This document shows positions 24,212 through 32,946 of a stretch of 34,566 bases of DNA, one piece after another. Under the pieces are notes generated by a model. It ran no database searches and was not told the DNA's origin. It saw only the letters and a list, made by a program, of their open reading frames with translations. The DNA is from Planctomycetota bacterium (lineage in GTDB: Bacteria > Planctomycetota > Planctomycetia > Pirellulales > Pirellulaceae). The stretch lies in assembly GCA_027622275.1 (NCBI GenBank), contig JAQBZB010000070.1:1-34566 (forward strand), read 5' to 3'. Position numbers and translations under genes: made by a program. Positions within the stretch are counted from its first letter, which is position 1. Every line of letters starts with the position of its first letter.

Positions 24212-25564
24212 ATGAGCAAGGCAACCGACATTCGTCTAAAACAAGTTTCTAATTCTCAGTTGCGGCTCGAGTATCGAACGCCGATCAAATTCGGCGGACG
24301 AGTCGTTACGGACGCAGTCTTGTTCAACGTGACGGTCGATGTCGAGACGGGAGATGGTCGGCGGGGCCAGGGCTTTGGTTCGATGCCGATGGGGAATGTA
24401 TGGGCTTGGCCGAGCGCAACCTTGACCGGCGAGGAAACTCTAGCGGCAATGATTGAGTTTGCCGAGCAAGCGGTTGCCGCCGCCAACGCGTCGGATGTTA
24501 TTGGGCATCCGATCGAGATAACTCACGCGCTGTCCGCCGGTCATGGCTCGATCACCTCCGCAGTCTCCGAGCAGCTCGCCTTGCAAGACCAGATGCCGCG
24601 ACTGGCCCAACTCGTGGCGGCAAGTCCTCTCGAAGCTGCCATCTATGATGCGTACGGCAAGTCGCTGGGCGAGAACTCTTACAATCTGCTGGGCAAGGAG
24701 TTTGTCAACTCCGATCTTGCCACGTATCTGACGGCTGAGTTCCGCGGCGAGTACTTGGACCAATACACCAGCCGCGAGTGCAAACCGAGACTGCCGCTGT
24801 ATCACCTGGTCGGAGCACTCGACCCACTCACCGCGGCTGACATGGCATCACGAATCGACGACGGACTGCCCGAGACGCTGGGCGAGTGGATCGCGGCCGA
24901 TGGATTGACGCATCTCAAGATCAAGCTGAACGGCGACGATCTGACGTGGGATGTCGAGCGTGTCGCCGCGGTCGAGCAAGTGGCCCGACAAGCCCAAGCC
25001 GCACGAGGCTGTGACACGTGGCATTACTCACTCGATTTCAACGAGAAGTGCGCCAACGTCCAATATGTTTTGGACTTTCTCGCCAGGGTCGAGGAGAACT
25101 CACCGACCGCCCTGCGCCGCGTTCACTACATCGAACAGCCAACCCACCGGGACTTGCGTGCGAATCCAGAAAACCGAATGCACGCAGCGGCAAAAATCAA
25201 GCCGGTCGTCATTGACGAGTCGCTGGTCGGCCTGGAAAGCCTGTTGCTGGCTCGCGAACAGGGTTACTCGGGCGTCGCGCTCAAGGCATGCAAGGGGCAC
25301 AGCGAAGCACTCCTGATGGGCGCGGCGGCACAAAAGTATGGCCTGTTCCTCTGCGTCCAGGATTTGACGTGCGTCGGAGCATCACTGCTGCATTCGGCCA
25401 GCATCGCCGCTCGAATTCCCACGGTTGCCGCGATCGAAGGGAATGGTCGCCAATACTGCCCGATCGGCAACCGGTGTTGGGATGAGCGATTCCCCGGCAT
25501 GTTCAACATCACGGACGGCACCGTCGCAACGAGCGAACTGAATGGGCCGGGATTGGGCTTCTAA
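24212..25564 (+). CDS. Enolase-superfamily enzyme (mandelate racemase/muconate cycloisomerase group)
   Basis: A 450-residue enzyme that should abstract a proton alpha to a carboxylate with metal help. The superfamily residues are present: KxK at LKIKL (Lys236/Lys238), the first metal ligand Asp275 in SLDFNE, Glu308 in IEQPT, Asp335/Glu336 in VIDESL, and Lys358 in VALKACKG on the opposite face of the barrel. This arrangement is that of the muconate-lactonizing subgroup (two lysines) rather than mandelate racemase (Lys and His). The N-terminal capping domain is longer than usual (to about 190). Substrate and pathway cannot be read from the sequence. No partner gene is in the same operon. Confidence 0.87.
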   Translation: MSKATDIRLKQVSNSQLRLEYRTPIKFGGRVVTDAVLFNVTVDVETGDGRRGQGFGSMPMGNVWAWPSATLTGEETLAAMIEFAEQAVAAANASDVIGHPIEITHALSAGHGSITSAVSEQLALQDQMPRLAQLVAASPLEAAIYDAYGKSLGENSYNLLGKEFVNSDLATYLTAEFRGEYLDQYTSRECKPRLPLYHLVGALDPLTAADMASRIDDGLPETLGEWIAADGLTHLKIKLNGDDLTWDVERVAAVEQVARQAQAARGCDTWHYSLDFNEKCANVQYVLDFLARVEENSPTALRRVHYIEQPTHRDLRANPENRMHAAAKIKPVVIDESLVGLESLLLAREQGYSGVALKACKGHSEALLMGAAAQKYGLFLCVQDLTCVGASLLHSASIAARIPTVAAIEGNGRQYCPIGNRCWDERFPGMFNITDGTVATSELNGPGLGF

Positions 25565-25636
25565 AGGTGACCGGCGGGAGTTTTCATCGTAGCTGGATTG
25601 AAAATTGCCGAACGGCTGCAAGGGACGGTGGCGAAC

Positions 25637-26653
25637 CTACCGCCGTAAACGCAAAGGCTTGCGCGGTGGAGCCGCCTCAAATATCTGGCTGGCTCCTTCC
25701 ATCAACGGTCCCGCCGTCGCAACCGGGGTCACCGTCACAGGCATCGCTTGGATGCGATCGGTCCAAACTTGCTGGCCGGCATCGCGAAGCGCCGCTCGAT
25801 GGTTTGCCGCTGTCGCAATTTGCACAAATCGCTCGCGGATCGGTTCATCGACGTTTTTCAAACGCCCTGCGAGCTGCTGCAATCCGCCAGATCGAGTCTC
25901 GGCTGCCCGCGACACTTGACTGAGGAATCGGGTCGATTCGGTGAAGTTGTGATCGGCGGACTTGCCAACCAGCGGATGCAGCGTTCTCGCCAGAATCTCC
26001 GCGCCAACATTGTCGAGCTGCATAAACAGGTCGAGTTGATTCGTCACGTAAACGTCTTGATCTTCGGTGCGGCTGTAGTCGGATTTGAGAACGATCACGC
26101 AGCTGCCGCGAATCAACTTCCGCAACAACACCCCCTCGTAGCTGCCTTCCGCGTAATACACATGTGTATTCTCGTCGCCATACACCAACTGCACATCGCA
26201 AACGGTGCCGGCACCGTCTGAAGCCTGGAAGGTATAGTCACCCGTCCGCTGGATCTGGACTTTGGTCACACCCATCAACTGCCAGATGTTGACGATGATT
26301 TCCGGGTAGCGAACCAAAAAGACATGCATGTCCGGGTCCGAGCCGGTGACCGTGATTGGCAACTGGCGGTAGATGGTCGGTTGTGAGACGACGTTCCAAA
26401 GCTTTGCCTGCGTCTCTTCGGTCAGCTGATCAAACGGAATCGCGTTGATCGCCTCATGGCGGGCCTGCTGATCCAACGCCGCCCCGGCACGCGGTGCGGC
26501 ATTCGTTGTACTCGCGACCAGCAGCGCGGCGGTTCCAACAACCACGAACCGCATCGCCGGGCAAAGTTGATCCGCGATGCGTCGCCGCGTCGTCTGCCAC
26601 AATGCACAGACGCATCGCCAGACAACCTGCACTCGCAGCGCTCGTTCAGACAT
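25637..26653 (-). CDS. Secreted protein of unknown function
   Basis: Not recognised. I place the start at the ATG at 26653, just after GGGGGAGGAT; a later ATG at 26554 would give a more ordinary signal peptide but has no ribosome site, and the frame is open to 26857 without support. The protein (338 residues) has a long basic N-terminal stretch, then a hydrophobic segment (FVVVGTAALLVASTTNA) ending near Ala-Ala-Pro, so it is probably exported. The mature part (about 230 residues) has strand-rich portions (ITVTGSDPDMHVFLVRYPE, VYYAEGSYEGVLLRKLIRGS) and a helical middle, ending in an Arg-rich tail. It faces the sirtuin gene divergently. Confidence 0.72.
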   Translation of the reverse strand: MSERALRVQVVWRCVCALWQTTRRRIADQLCPAMRFVVVGTAALLVASTTNAAPRAGAALDQQARHEAINAIPFDQLTEETQAKLWNVVSQPTIYRQLPITVTGSDPDMHVFLVRYPEIIVNIWQLMGVTKVQIQRTGDYTFQASDGAGTVCDVQLVYGDENTHVYYAEGSYEGVLLRKLIRGSCVIVLKSDYSRTEDQDVYVTNQLDLFMQLDNVGAEILARTLHPLVGKSADHNFTESTRFLSQVSRAAETRSGGLQQLAGRLKNVDEPIRERFVQIATAANHRAALRDAGQQVWTDRIQAMPVTVTPVATAGPLMEGASQIFEAAPPRKPLRLRR

Positions 26654-26901
26654 ATCCTCCCCCTGTTTTCGCGCGCAGCAATCGCGGCGCGTAAAACTGT
26701 ACCAATCGATTTGATTATTCGGTCGCGGGCTGGGATCTTCTGCAATCAATCGAGCAGACGAAGTGAACACCTTCAGAATCGACCGCGGCGGATGAGCTGT
26801 GCCGACGCAAGAAATATGCTTGCTAGCGACGCATTCTCTGAGCCGACGATCGGTCAACGCGAATCGCTGTGTACTTGTCCTCGATCCGCTACAATTCGGC
26901 C

Positions 26902-27660
26902 ATGAGCAACGAGTTGTGCCAAGTCGTGGCCCAGTGGCTGGCTGAATCCCAACGCGTGGTTGCGTTTACCGGGGCTGGCATCAGCACGGAGAGCGGGATT
27001 CCGGACTTCCGTTCGCCGGGAGGCGTCTGGTCAACGAGCCAGCCGGTCTATTTCGAGGACTTCGTCAGCAGTGCCGAGGCCCGGCGCGAGTATTGGCGGC
27101 AGAAGGCGATCGCGCATCGTGACTTCGCCGATGCCCAGCCGAACGCCGGACATCACATCTTGGCAAAGTGGGAGCGGACGGGCAAACTCAGTGCGGTTGT
27201 CACGCAGAATATTGATGGTTTGCATCAACTCGCCGGCAGCGAGCACGTGCTCGAGTTGCACGGCACGGCGAGGTTCGTTGCCTGCCTGGACTGCGAAGCC
27301 CGATTTGAAGCAGGCATCATGGTCGAACGCTATTTGGAACAGAACCACCCGCCTGATTGCCCGGAGTGTGGCGGCATCATGAAGCACGCGACGATTTCCT
27401 TCGGCCAGTCGCTGCCGACGGACGTATTGCAAGAGTCGATCGAGCTGGCACAGCAGGCCGAGCTGTTTTTCGCCGTTGGGTCTTCGTTGGTGGTCCAGCC
27501 GGCGGCCAGCTTGCCCATGCTCGCAAAGCAATCGGGCGGACGATTGGTCATCATCAATCGAGATGCAACCTCGCAAGACGAACTGGCCGACGTGGTCATC
27601 AACGCGTCGATTGGCGAAACGTTATCCACCATTGAAGACTGCATGAGAGGTCTTGCGTAG
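26902..27660 (+). CDS. cobB: Sirtuin (NAD-dependent protein deacylase, CobB/Sir2)
   Basis: A 252-residue NAD-dependent lysine deacylase. The ATG at 26902 gives the usual short N-terminus. Motifs: VVAFTGAGISTESGIPDFRS (NAD binding, 20-39), VVTQNIDGLH (99-108), the catalytic His120 in ELHGT, a zinc site C128-x2-C131 and C153-x2-C156, FGQSLP, and VGSSLVVQPAASLP. The stop is only 4 bases before the ATG of an AMP-forming acyl-CoA synthetase gene. Sirtuins are known to reactivate AMP-forming acyl-CoA synthetases by removing acyl groups from an active-site lysine, so this adjacency may be functional. Acyl preference (acetyl, succinyl or longer) cannot be fixed from the sequence. Confidence 0.93.
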   Translation: MSNELCQVVAQWLAESQRVVAFTGAGISTESGIPDFRSPGGVWSTSQPVYFEDFVSSAEARREYWRQKAIAHRDFADAQPNAGHHILAKWERTGKLSAVVTQNIDGLHQLAGSEHVLELHGTARFVACLDCEARFEAGIMVERYLEQNHPPDCPECGGIMKHATISFGQSLPTDVLQESIELAQQAELFFAVGSSLVVQPAASLPMLAKQSGGRLVIINRDATSQDELADVVINASIGETLSTIEDCMRGLA

Positions 27661-27664
27661 AACC

Positions 27665-29338
27665 ATGACAAAGAACATGCCAGAGTCCATTGTCGCCTTG
27701 CTGGCAAATCGTCTTGACGACAGCGCGGATCAAACTGCGCTGTGGACGAAATCGGACGAATGGCGGTCTCAGACTTGGAGCGACGTCGGCAAGGATGTTC
27801 TGCGGATGGCGAGTTGGCTGGTCGAGCAAGGCATTCAGCCCGGCGACCTAGTGGCGCAGTTTTCTGAGAATCGATATGAATGGCTCATCGCGGATTTGGC
27901 CATGCACGTCGCAGGTGCCGTCCATGTTCCGATCCATGCTCCGCTGACCGGTGAGCAAGCGGCGTTTCAGATCCGCGACAGCGCCGCTCGGCTCGTTCTG
28001 CTTTCCACGGCGGAGCAAGTTGCGAAGCTCGCGGCAAACGCGGACGGACTGCCACGCGACGTCGCCTACTTTGTCTACGATGCATGCGACCAAACAATTG
28101 GTGACCGGCAATGCGGGCATCTCCGGGCGGAACTGCTCGCGCACGGCGAAGCCTCGGCCGATGAGTTGCTGGCTTCGGCGGTTGCTCGGACGAGCGGCGA
28201 GACACTGGCGACGATCCTGTATACCTCGGGCACGACGGGCGAACCCAAGGGAGTGATGCTGAGCAATCGGAATCTCGTTTCGAACACACTGTCGGCGATC
28301 GAACCGTTTGCTCAAGGCCCAGATGATCTGCGGCTCTCGTTTCTACCGCTCAGCCACATCTTCGCGCGCACGTGTGACCTGTATACGTGGGTCGCGGCTG
28401 GATCGCAGTTGGCGCTCGCCCAATCGCGCGAGACGGTCATCGCGGACTGCGCGGCGGTCCGCCCCACTTTGCTGAACGGTGTCCCCTACTTCTTCGAGAA
28501 AGTGGCGAATGCGTTGGCGGAAGTCGATTTTCATACGGCACCCGGTGCCTTGCGAGACCTGCTCGGAGGACGGATTCGCCTTTGTTGTTCGGGAGGCGCG
28601 GCGCTGCCGGATCATGTCTTCGACTTCTTCATCGAGCATGGTGTTCCGTTGCTGCAAGGATACGGACTGACGGAATCATCCCCAATCATCACACTCTCCT
28701 CGGAGCAAGGGGTCAAGCGAGGTGCCGTCGGTCGTGCGATCCCCGATGTCGATGTTAAGATCGCGGACGATGGCGAGATATTGACGCGAGGACCACATGT
28801 GATGTTGGGGTACTTCAACAATCAGGCCGCCACCGACGAAGTCATTCTGGACAGCTGGTTACACACCGGCGACATCGGTCATCTCGACGACGAAGGGTAC
28901 TTGTTCATCACGGGGCGGAAGAAAGAGCTGATCGTAACGTCCGGCGGCAAGAACATTGCACCGGTCTATCTCGAATCGTTGCTGACCCAAGACCCGTTGA
29001 TTGCCCAGGCGGTTGTGATCGGCGATGACAGAAAGTATCTGACCGCGCTGATTGTGCCGGAGTTCGCGGCGCTCGATGCGGAGATCGCTTCTCGTGAGAT
29101 CGCTGTCGCCAGCGACTCGGACGTCTTGCAGCATGACGACGTGTTGAAGCTGTTTGCCGAACGCATCGCTTCGCGACTTGCCGGAGTCTCGCACTACGAG
29201 CAGGTCAGGAAGTTCACGCTGATGAATCGCGGCTTCACCGTCGAGTCAGGCGAATTGACCCCAAAACTCAGTTTGCGACGCAGTTGCATCCAAGTGAATT
29301 GTCGCGATCTCATCGAAGCTATGTATGCTAGGGATTGA
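27665..29338 (+). CDS. Long-chain-fatty-acid-CoA ligase (AMP-forming)
   Basis: A 557-residue acyl-activating enzyme (fatty acid + ATP + CoA to acyl-CoA). The P-loop-like motif is ATILYTSGTTGEPKGVMLS (about 182-200), followed by FLPLSHIFAR, LLQGYGLTESSP and DSWLHTGDIGHLDDEGYLFI, then GRKKELIVTSGGKNIAPVYL. The C-terminal end reads GELTPKLSLRR: the lysine sits right after Pro, whereas many long-chain ligases have TPTLKxxR with the lysine two residues later. Start ATG 27665 is 4 bases after the sirtuin stop; ATG 27677 is an alternative. It is followed after 157 bases by an acyl-CoA dehydrogenase gene, pointing to fatty-acid breakdown. Confidence 0.93.
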   Translation: MTKNMPESIVALLANRLDDSADQTALWTKSDEWRSQTWSDVGKDVLRMASWLVEQGIQPGDLVAQFSENRYEWLIADLAMHVAGAVHVPIHAPLTGEQAAFQIRDSAARLVLLSTAEQVAKLAANADGLPRDVAYFVYDACDQTIGDRQCGHLRAELLAHGEASADELLASAVARTSGETLATILYTSGTTGEPKGVMLSNRNLVSNTLSAIEPFAQGPDDLRLSFLPLSHIFARTCDLYTWVAAGSQLALAQSRETVIADCAAVRPTLLNGVPYFFEKVANALAEVDFHTAPGALRDLLGGRIRLCCSGGAALPDHVFDFFIEHGVPLLQGYGLTESSPIITLSSEQGVKRGAVGRAIPDVDVKIADDGEILTRGPHVMLGYFNNQAATDEVILDSWLHTGDIGHLDDEGYLFITGRKKELIVTSGGKNIAPVYLESLLTQDPLIAQAVVIGDDRKYLTALIVPEFAALDAEIASREIAVASDSDVLQHDDVLKLFAERIASRLAGVSHYEQVRKFTLMNRGFTVESGELTPKLSLRRSCIQVNCRDLIEAMYARD

Positions 29339-29482
29339 ACCACTTGTTGTCGGCACAATCCTCACAGTCCGCAGGCGTTGCACAGTCGCTTCTCCCGAGA
29401 CGCGCTTTCATTGGCCGTTGCTGCTCGCCGGGTGCGATATGATTCAAATGGTTGCCCAAAGAGTTGACGTCCAACACTCGTC

Positions 29483-29490
29483 GGAGGAGA
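29483..29490 (+). promoter_or_regulatory. Strong Shine-Dalgarno sequence for the acyl-CoA dehydrogenase
   Basis: GGAGGAGA lies 5 bases before the ATG at 29496. It decides this start against upstream in-frame starts (for example 29325), which have no such site and would overlap the ligase gene. Confidence 0.85.
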
Positions 29491-29495
29491 TCAAC

Positions 29496-31433
29496 ATGCC
29501 TGTCGAAAACAAGAACGCAACAACGGACGATCTCGACGAGACTGGTGAAAAAGCATCCTTCGCCGAAACAGCCTTGACGCTGGGCGGCAAGAGCCGGGAA
29601 GAAGCTCGACGCACGGGTGCGATCGACAAGGCCGACGATCAAGTCGAATCGCTGTTCAGCCCGCAGTACCAAACCGTCAATAGCCCGGCTCATCGGGCTG
29701 TCTGGGATCGAGGCATCCCCATCGAGTTGTTCCGGTCTTCCGAGCCGGAGACGCCTGGCGATGTCGCCAAGGTCATGGACGACTCCGTTGCAGTGGTCGA
29801 CCGCCATCGAACCGCCGGCACGCTGATGAACGAAGATCGAAAGATCAGCGACACCGTGCTCGGCGATTTGGCCGGAGCGGGTTATTGGGGGTTGCTGGTC
29901 GGCAAAGAGTACGGTGGCACCGGTGCCCCGTTCCGAAGCTTTGCAAGATTTCTGACACGCATGGCGATGTCTGATCCAACAGTCGCCGGGCTGGCGTCGG
30001 TGCATGGCTGCATCGGGGCCGTTGATCCCGTGCGAACGTTTGGCACCGACGAACAGAAGCAGCGGTTTCTGCCGGGGTTAGCCAATGGCGAGCGACTGTC
30101 TGCATTCGCCTTGACCGAGCCCGCCGCGGGATCAGACTTGACGGCGCTCAAAACAACGGCGCGGCTCGCAGGTGATGAATACGTCGTCAATGGCGAGAAG
30201 CTGTTCATCACGAACGTGGTGCCTGGACGGACCATCGGCTTGGTCTGCTTGATCGACGACCGGCCAGCCGTGCTCATCTGTGATCTGCCGAGGGCAGAGA
30301 ACGATCAGTTTCAGCTTCGCAAGTATGGACTGCATGCACTGAAACACACGTACAATCGCGGCATCATCTTCAAGGACTTCCGCGTTCCAGCCAGCAATCT
30401 CCTCCAGCCCATCAAAGGCAGCGGTCTCACGATCGCTTATCATGGATTGAATCTGGGGCGTGTCGCCTTGTGTGCGAACGCGGCGGGAACGATGCGGCTG
30501 ATGATGGCCAGCATGATTCCTTGGGCGAAGTTCCGAAAGACTTATGGCGAAGCGATCTCGCGGCGCGAACTTGTCCAACGGCGACTGGGGCGCATGGCCG
30601 GCATGATCGTGGCGTGCGATGCGTTGGTGGCCTGGTGTTCCGGGCTGATCGATGACGGCTATCGCGGCGAGATGGAATGCATTGTCGCCAAGATCTTCGG
30701 CAGCGAGGCACAAAAGGAAGCGGCCGTCGAACTGTTCATGAAGACGCACGGCGGTCGCTCGTTCCTCGCCGGACACATGTTCGGGGAGAACGTCCACGAG
30801 TACCTGGCACCTTGTATTTACGAAGGCGAAGGCGAGATGCTCGGCATGGCTTTCTTTAAGTCGCTGGTCAAGCAACACGGAACCATGTTCTTTGAGCCGA
30901 TCGGCAAGACGCTCGCAGCGGCCGGCATCAAGAAGCCCAATCCGCTGAACCCAGCTCACGCCTGGGCATTGCGTGGCGTCTTGCCACCCTACGCGAAGTG
31001 GTTCATGTCGCAATCGCTGTGGCCCAAGCCCCGTCCGAGTTTGCCTCCCATGCCGAACCGGTTGCGAGAACATGCCGAATTCGCGGCGGCGGGACTTCAG
31101 AACTCGCCGCTGGAAATCAGCGGGACGATGCGGAAACATCAGCTGAAGCTCGCTGATCGGCAGTGCCGCATGTCCGAGCTTTCGCTGCGGATCCAAAAGC
31201 TGGTCGTCATGCTCTGCACCTCGCTTTACGCCGCTCGACAGGACGACGAAGTGATTCGCGAGGCGGCCGACTTGGTCTGCCAGGATCTAACGCGTGAGCT
31301 GACGGGCAGGCGTCCGTCCGATCGCTATTTCCGCCACGCCACATCGCTGGGCGCGGCGATTGCGGATGGCGGTTTCACCTCGATCGCCGGGCTGGCACCG
31401 GACGAAATCCTGATGCCGTATGAGAACGATTGA
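29496..31433 (+). CDS. Acyl-CoA dehydrogenase (VLCAD/ACAD9-like, long form)
   Basis: A 645-residue flavoenzyme for the first step of beta-oxidation. Family blocks: GYWGLLVGKEYGGTG, FALTEPAAGSDLTAL (FAD contacts), YVVNGEKLFITN, FKDFRVPASNLL and RRLGRMAGMIVACD, then HGGRSFLAG and APCIYEGEGEMLGM, where Glu of the YEGEGE stretch is the candidate catalytic base. Like very-long-chain dehydrogenases it has an extra C-terminal helical region (about 480-645) that in that family mediates membrane contact and dimerisation. It also has an acidic N-terminal extension of about 60 residues (ENKNATTDDLDETGEK). It probably works with the preceding acyl-CoA ligase. Confidence 0.93.
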   Translation: MPVENKNATTDDLDETGEKASFAETALTLGGKSREEARRTGAIDKADDQVESLFSPQYQTVNSPAHRAVWDRGIPIELFRSSEPETPGDVAKVMDDSVAVVDRHRTAGTLMNEDRKISDTVLGDLAGAGYWGLLVGKEYGGTGAPFRSFARFLTRMAMSDPTVAGLASVHGCIGAVDPVRTFGTDEQKQRFLPGLANGERLSAFALTEPAAGSDLTALKTTARLAGDEYVVNGEKLFITNVVPGRTIGLVCLIDDRPAVLICDLPRAENDQFQLRKYGLHALKHTYNRGIIFKDFRVPASNLLQPIKGSGLTIAYHGLNLGRVALCANAAGTMRLMMASMIPWAKFRKTYGEAISRRELVQRRLGRMAGMIVACDALVAWCSGLIDDGYRGEMECIVAKIFGSEAQKEAAVELFMKTHGGRSFLAGHMFGENVHEYLAPCIYEGEGEMLGMAFFKSLVKQHGTMFFEPIGKTLAAAGIKKPNPLNPAHAWALRGVLPPYAKWFMSQSLWPKPRPSLPPMPNRLREHAEFAAAGLQNSPLEISGTMRKHQLKLADRQCRMSELSLRIQKLVVMLCTSLYAARQDDEVIREAADLVCQDLTRELTGRRPSDRYFRHATSLGAAIADGGFTSIAGLAPDEILMPYEND

Positions 31434-31590
31434 CGCGAGTCAATCCACTCGCCCCCGCCCAGTCTCGGATGTTTGCATTCGAAAACTGCTGAGATAGAAT
31501 CACCAGTTAGCAGTGGTTCATCGACGTTGCGGCGTTCATGGTCGCTGATACGGTTCGCCCGTCTTCAGGTTGTGAGCAAGGGTGACAGAT

Positions 31591-31908
31591 ATGCTTCGTC
31601 GCGTCAAACTGGAGCGACTCCCGGACGGTTTAGCGTTTCCAGAGACGTTAGCCGACCGAATTTCCCACGACGCGGTATCCCGCGAACTTCGGTTTCATGG
31701 CTTTATGAGCAAGGTCGACTTTGACAAGCTGGTTCGTCTGCATAACGACATCGCCTATCAACGAGCACTCGAGCGGTTGTTTCAGATTTGCACATTCGAG
31801 TCCGCGCCGGAGCCTGCTGGTTGGCGCTCGTTGACCATGCTGCTCGCCGCCGGAACAGCCGTCGCGATTGTGGCACTGATCGTCGTGGCATTGCTGCTGG
31901 TGCATTAA
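31591..31908 (+). CDS. Small tail-anchored protein of unknown function
   Basis: A 105-residue protein that I do not recognise. The ATG at 31591 is 5 bases after AAGGGTGA, so I prefer it to the GTG at 31582. The first 80 residues are soluble, mixed helix (FHGFMSKVDFDKLVRLHNDI and AYQRALERLFQI), and the end is a single strongly hydrophobic segment (LTMLLAAGTAVAIVALIVVA, then LLLVH). It is probably anchored in the inner membrane by its C-terminus with the N-domain in the cytoplasm. Its stop and the stop of the ThuA-like gene share the palindrome TTAA (31905-31908), so the two genes converge directly. Confidence 0.7.
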   Translation: MLRRVKLERLPDGLAFPETLADRISHDAVSRELRFHGFMSKVDFDKLVRLHNDIAYQRALERLFQICTFESAPEPAGWRSLTMLLAAGTAVAIVALIVVALLLVH

Positions 31909-32714
31909 CACCCGGTCGTCGGCCCCTGAAGATCTTCCGGCTTGACGTCGACGCTCACACCGGCTTCCGGTACGGGCAGCTCGAGAGACCATAGAACCGC
32001 CTGCGTCATCAGACGACGGTATTCGACTCGCGACCAATTCTCATGAAAGTGGCCGCCGCTAAACCCGAACGAACGTCCCCCGTCACCGCGTTGCCAGGCC
32101 CAGGCGACCGTCTGGATTTCGCCGTCGATTTCCGTCTGGAGAATCGGCTTGAGTTGATTGCCAGCGGAAACGAGCTTGAGCTGGTAATAAAACTCTTCGT
32201 GAATCGTGAAGTTCTCGATCCCGCGCGTGATCGGATGATCTTTGGTCCCAATCGTGACGTCGGCGTCAAGAACTTTGTACTTTCGATCGGGCCCGCCGTG
32301 GCAACCACCGAACAGTTTCAAATACCCGTCGATATACCGAGCTTCCTTCGTTCCCATTCCCCAATGCAACGTAATGAATCCGCCACCACGGGCGGCCAAC
32401 TGTGCGAAGGCCTCGATTCGACGTGGGTCCTCGTGTGTCCAGCGAGCCCCCTCGGAGAGAAACATCACGACGCAGTCCGCATCCCGGATCAACTCCGGCC
32501 CCTCGGGCCACGGGCTATCGGCGTTGACATGCTTGACCTCGACGCCGGAGATGGACGCCAGGCACTTCTCCATGATCCGCAATCCCGCCGCATACTCGTG
32601 TGTCATCGGTGGATGGCCGTCGGGGCTCTGCGACAGCATCAGAACCTTCTTGTTCTTGACGTTGTCGTCGGCGGCGAATGTGATCGTGGAAGCGAGCAAG
32701 AAAACGATCGACAC
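31905..32714 (-). CDS. ThuA-like protein (trehalose-utilization type), start uncertain
   Basis: The ThuA-like glutamine-amidotransferase-fold domain covers most of the protein: KVLMLSQSPDGHPPMTHEYA, VVMFLSEGARWTHEDPRRIE, GGGFITLHWGMGTKEARYID, FGGCHGGPDRKYKVL, HPITRGIENFTIHEEFYYQL and AWAWQRGDGGRSFGFSGGHF. Planctomycetes secrete many such proteins, with sugar-related roles assumed. The frame continues to 33020, across the next gene, so the true start is not obvious. A hydrophobic export segment (SIVFLLASTITFA) lies just before ADDN. The only usual start near it is GTG at 32714; no ribosome site and no positive n-region are seen. The start may have been lost or altered by the repeat inserted at 32772-32823. 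Confidence 0.82.
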   Translation of the reverse strand: MSIVFLLASTITFAADDNVKNKKVLMLSQSPDGHPPMTHEYAAGLRIMEKCLASISGVEVKHVNADSPWPEGPELIRDADCVVMFLSEGARWTHEDPRRIEAFAQLAARGGGFITLHWGMGTKEARYIDGYLKLFGGCHGGPDRKYKVLDADVTIGTKDHPITRGIENFTIHEEFYYQLKLVSAGNQLKPILQTEIDGEIQTVAWAWQRGDGGRSFGFSGGHFHENWSRVEYRRLMTQAVLWSLELPVPEAGVSVDVKPEDLQGPTTGC

Positions 32715-32771
32715 CGAGCACAGCGTGTTGACGAAAACCTTATTAGGACCGATCGAGATATCACTGTCGTT

Positions 32772-32823
32772 GTGGTGGCTTCCAGCCGCCACATATTCAG
32801 CGGCGGCTGGAAGCCACCGCCAC
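32772..32823. repeat. 52-bp hairpin, GTGGCTTCCAGCCGCCAC family
   Basis: GTGGTGGCTTCCAGCCGCCA at 32772-32791 pairs with GCGGCGGCTGGAAGCCACCG from 32800, across an ATATTCA loop. The same left-arm word recurs at 34521-34541. It lies between the ThuA-like gene and the DDLFG/SHD1 gene and looks like a dispersed REP; it may also act as a terminator. Confidence 0.82.
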
Positions 32824-32946
32824 TTCAATATTGGACAACGGAGCAAGGTAGGCGTCTCCGATTTCGTGACGGGAGAAGAAAAGGAAAGGGGCTCGACACC
32901 CTCCAGGCACCGAACCCCCTTGAATCCTTTCAAAAACTCGCATCGA

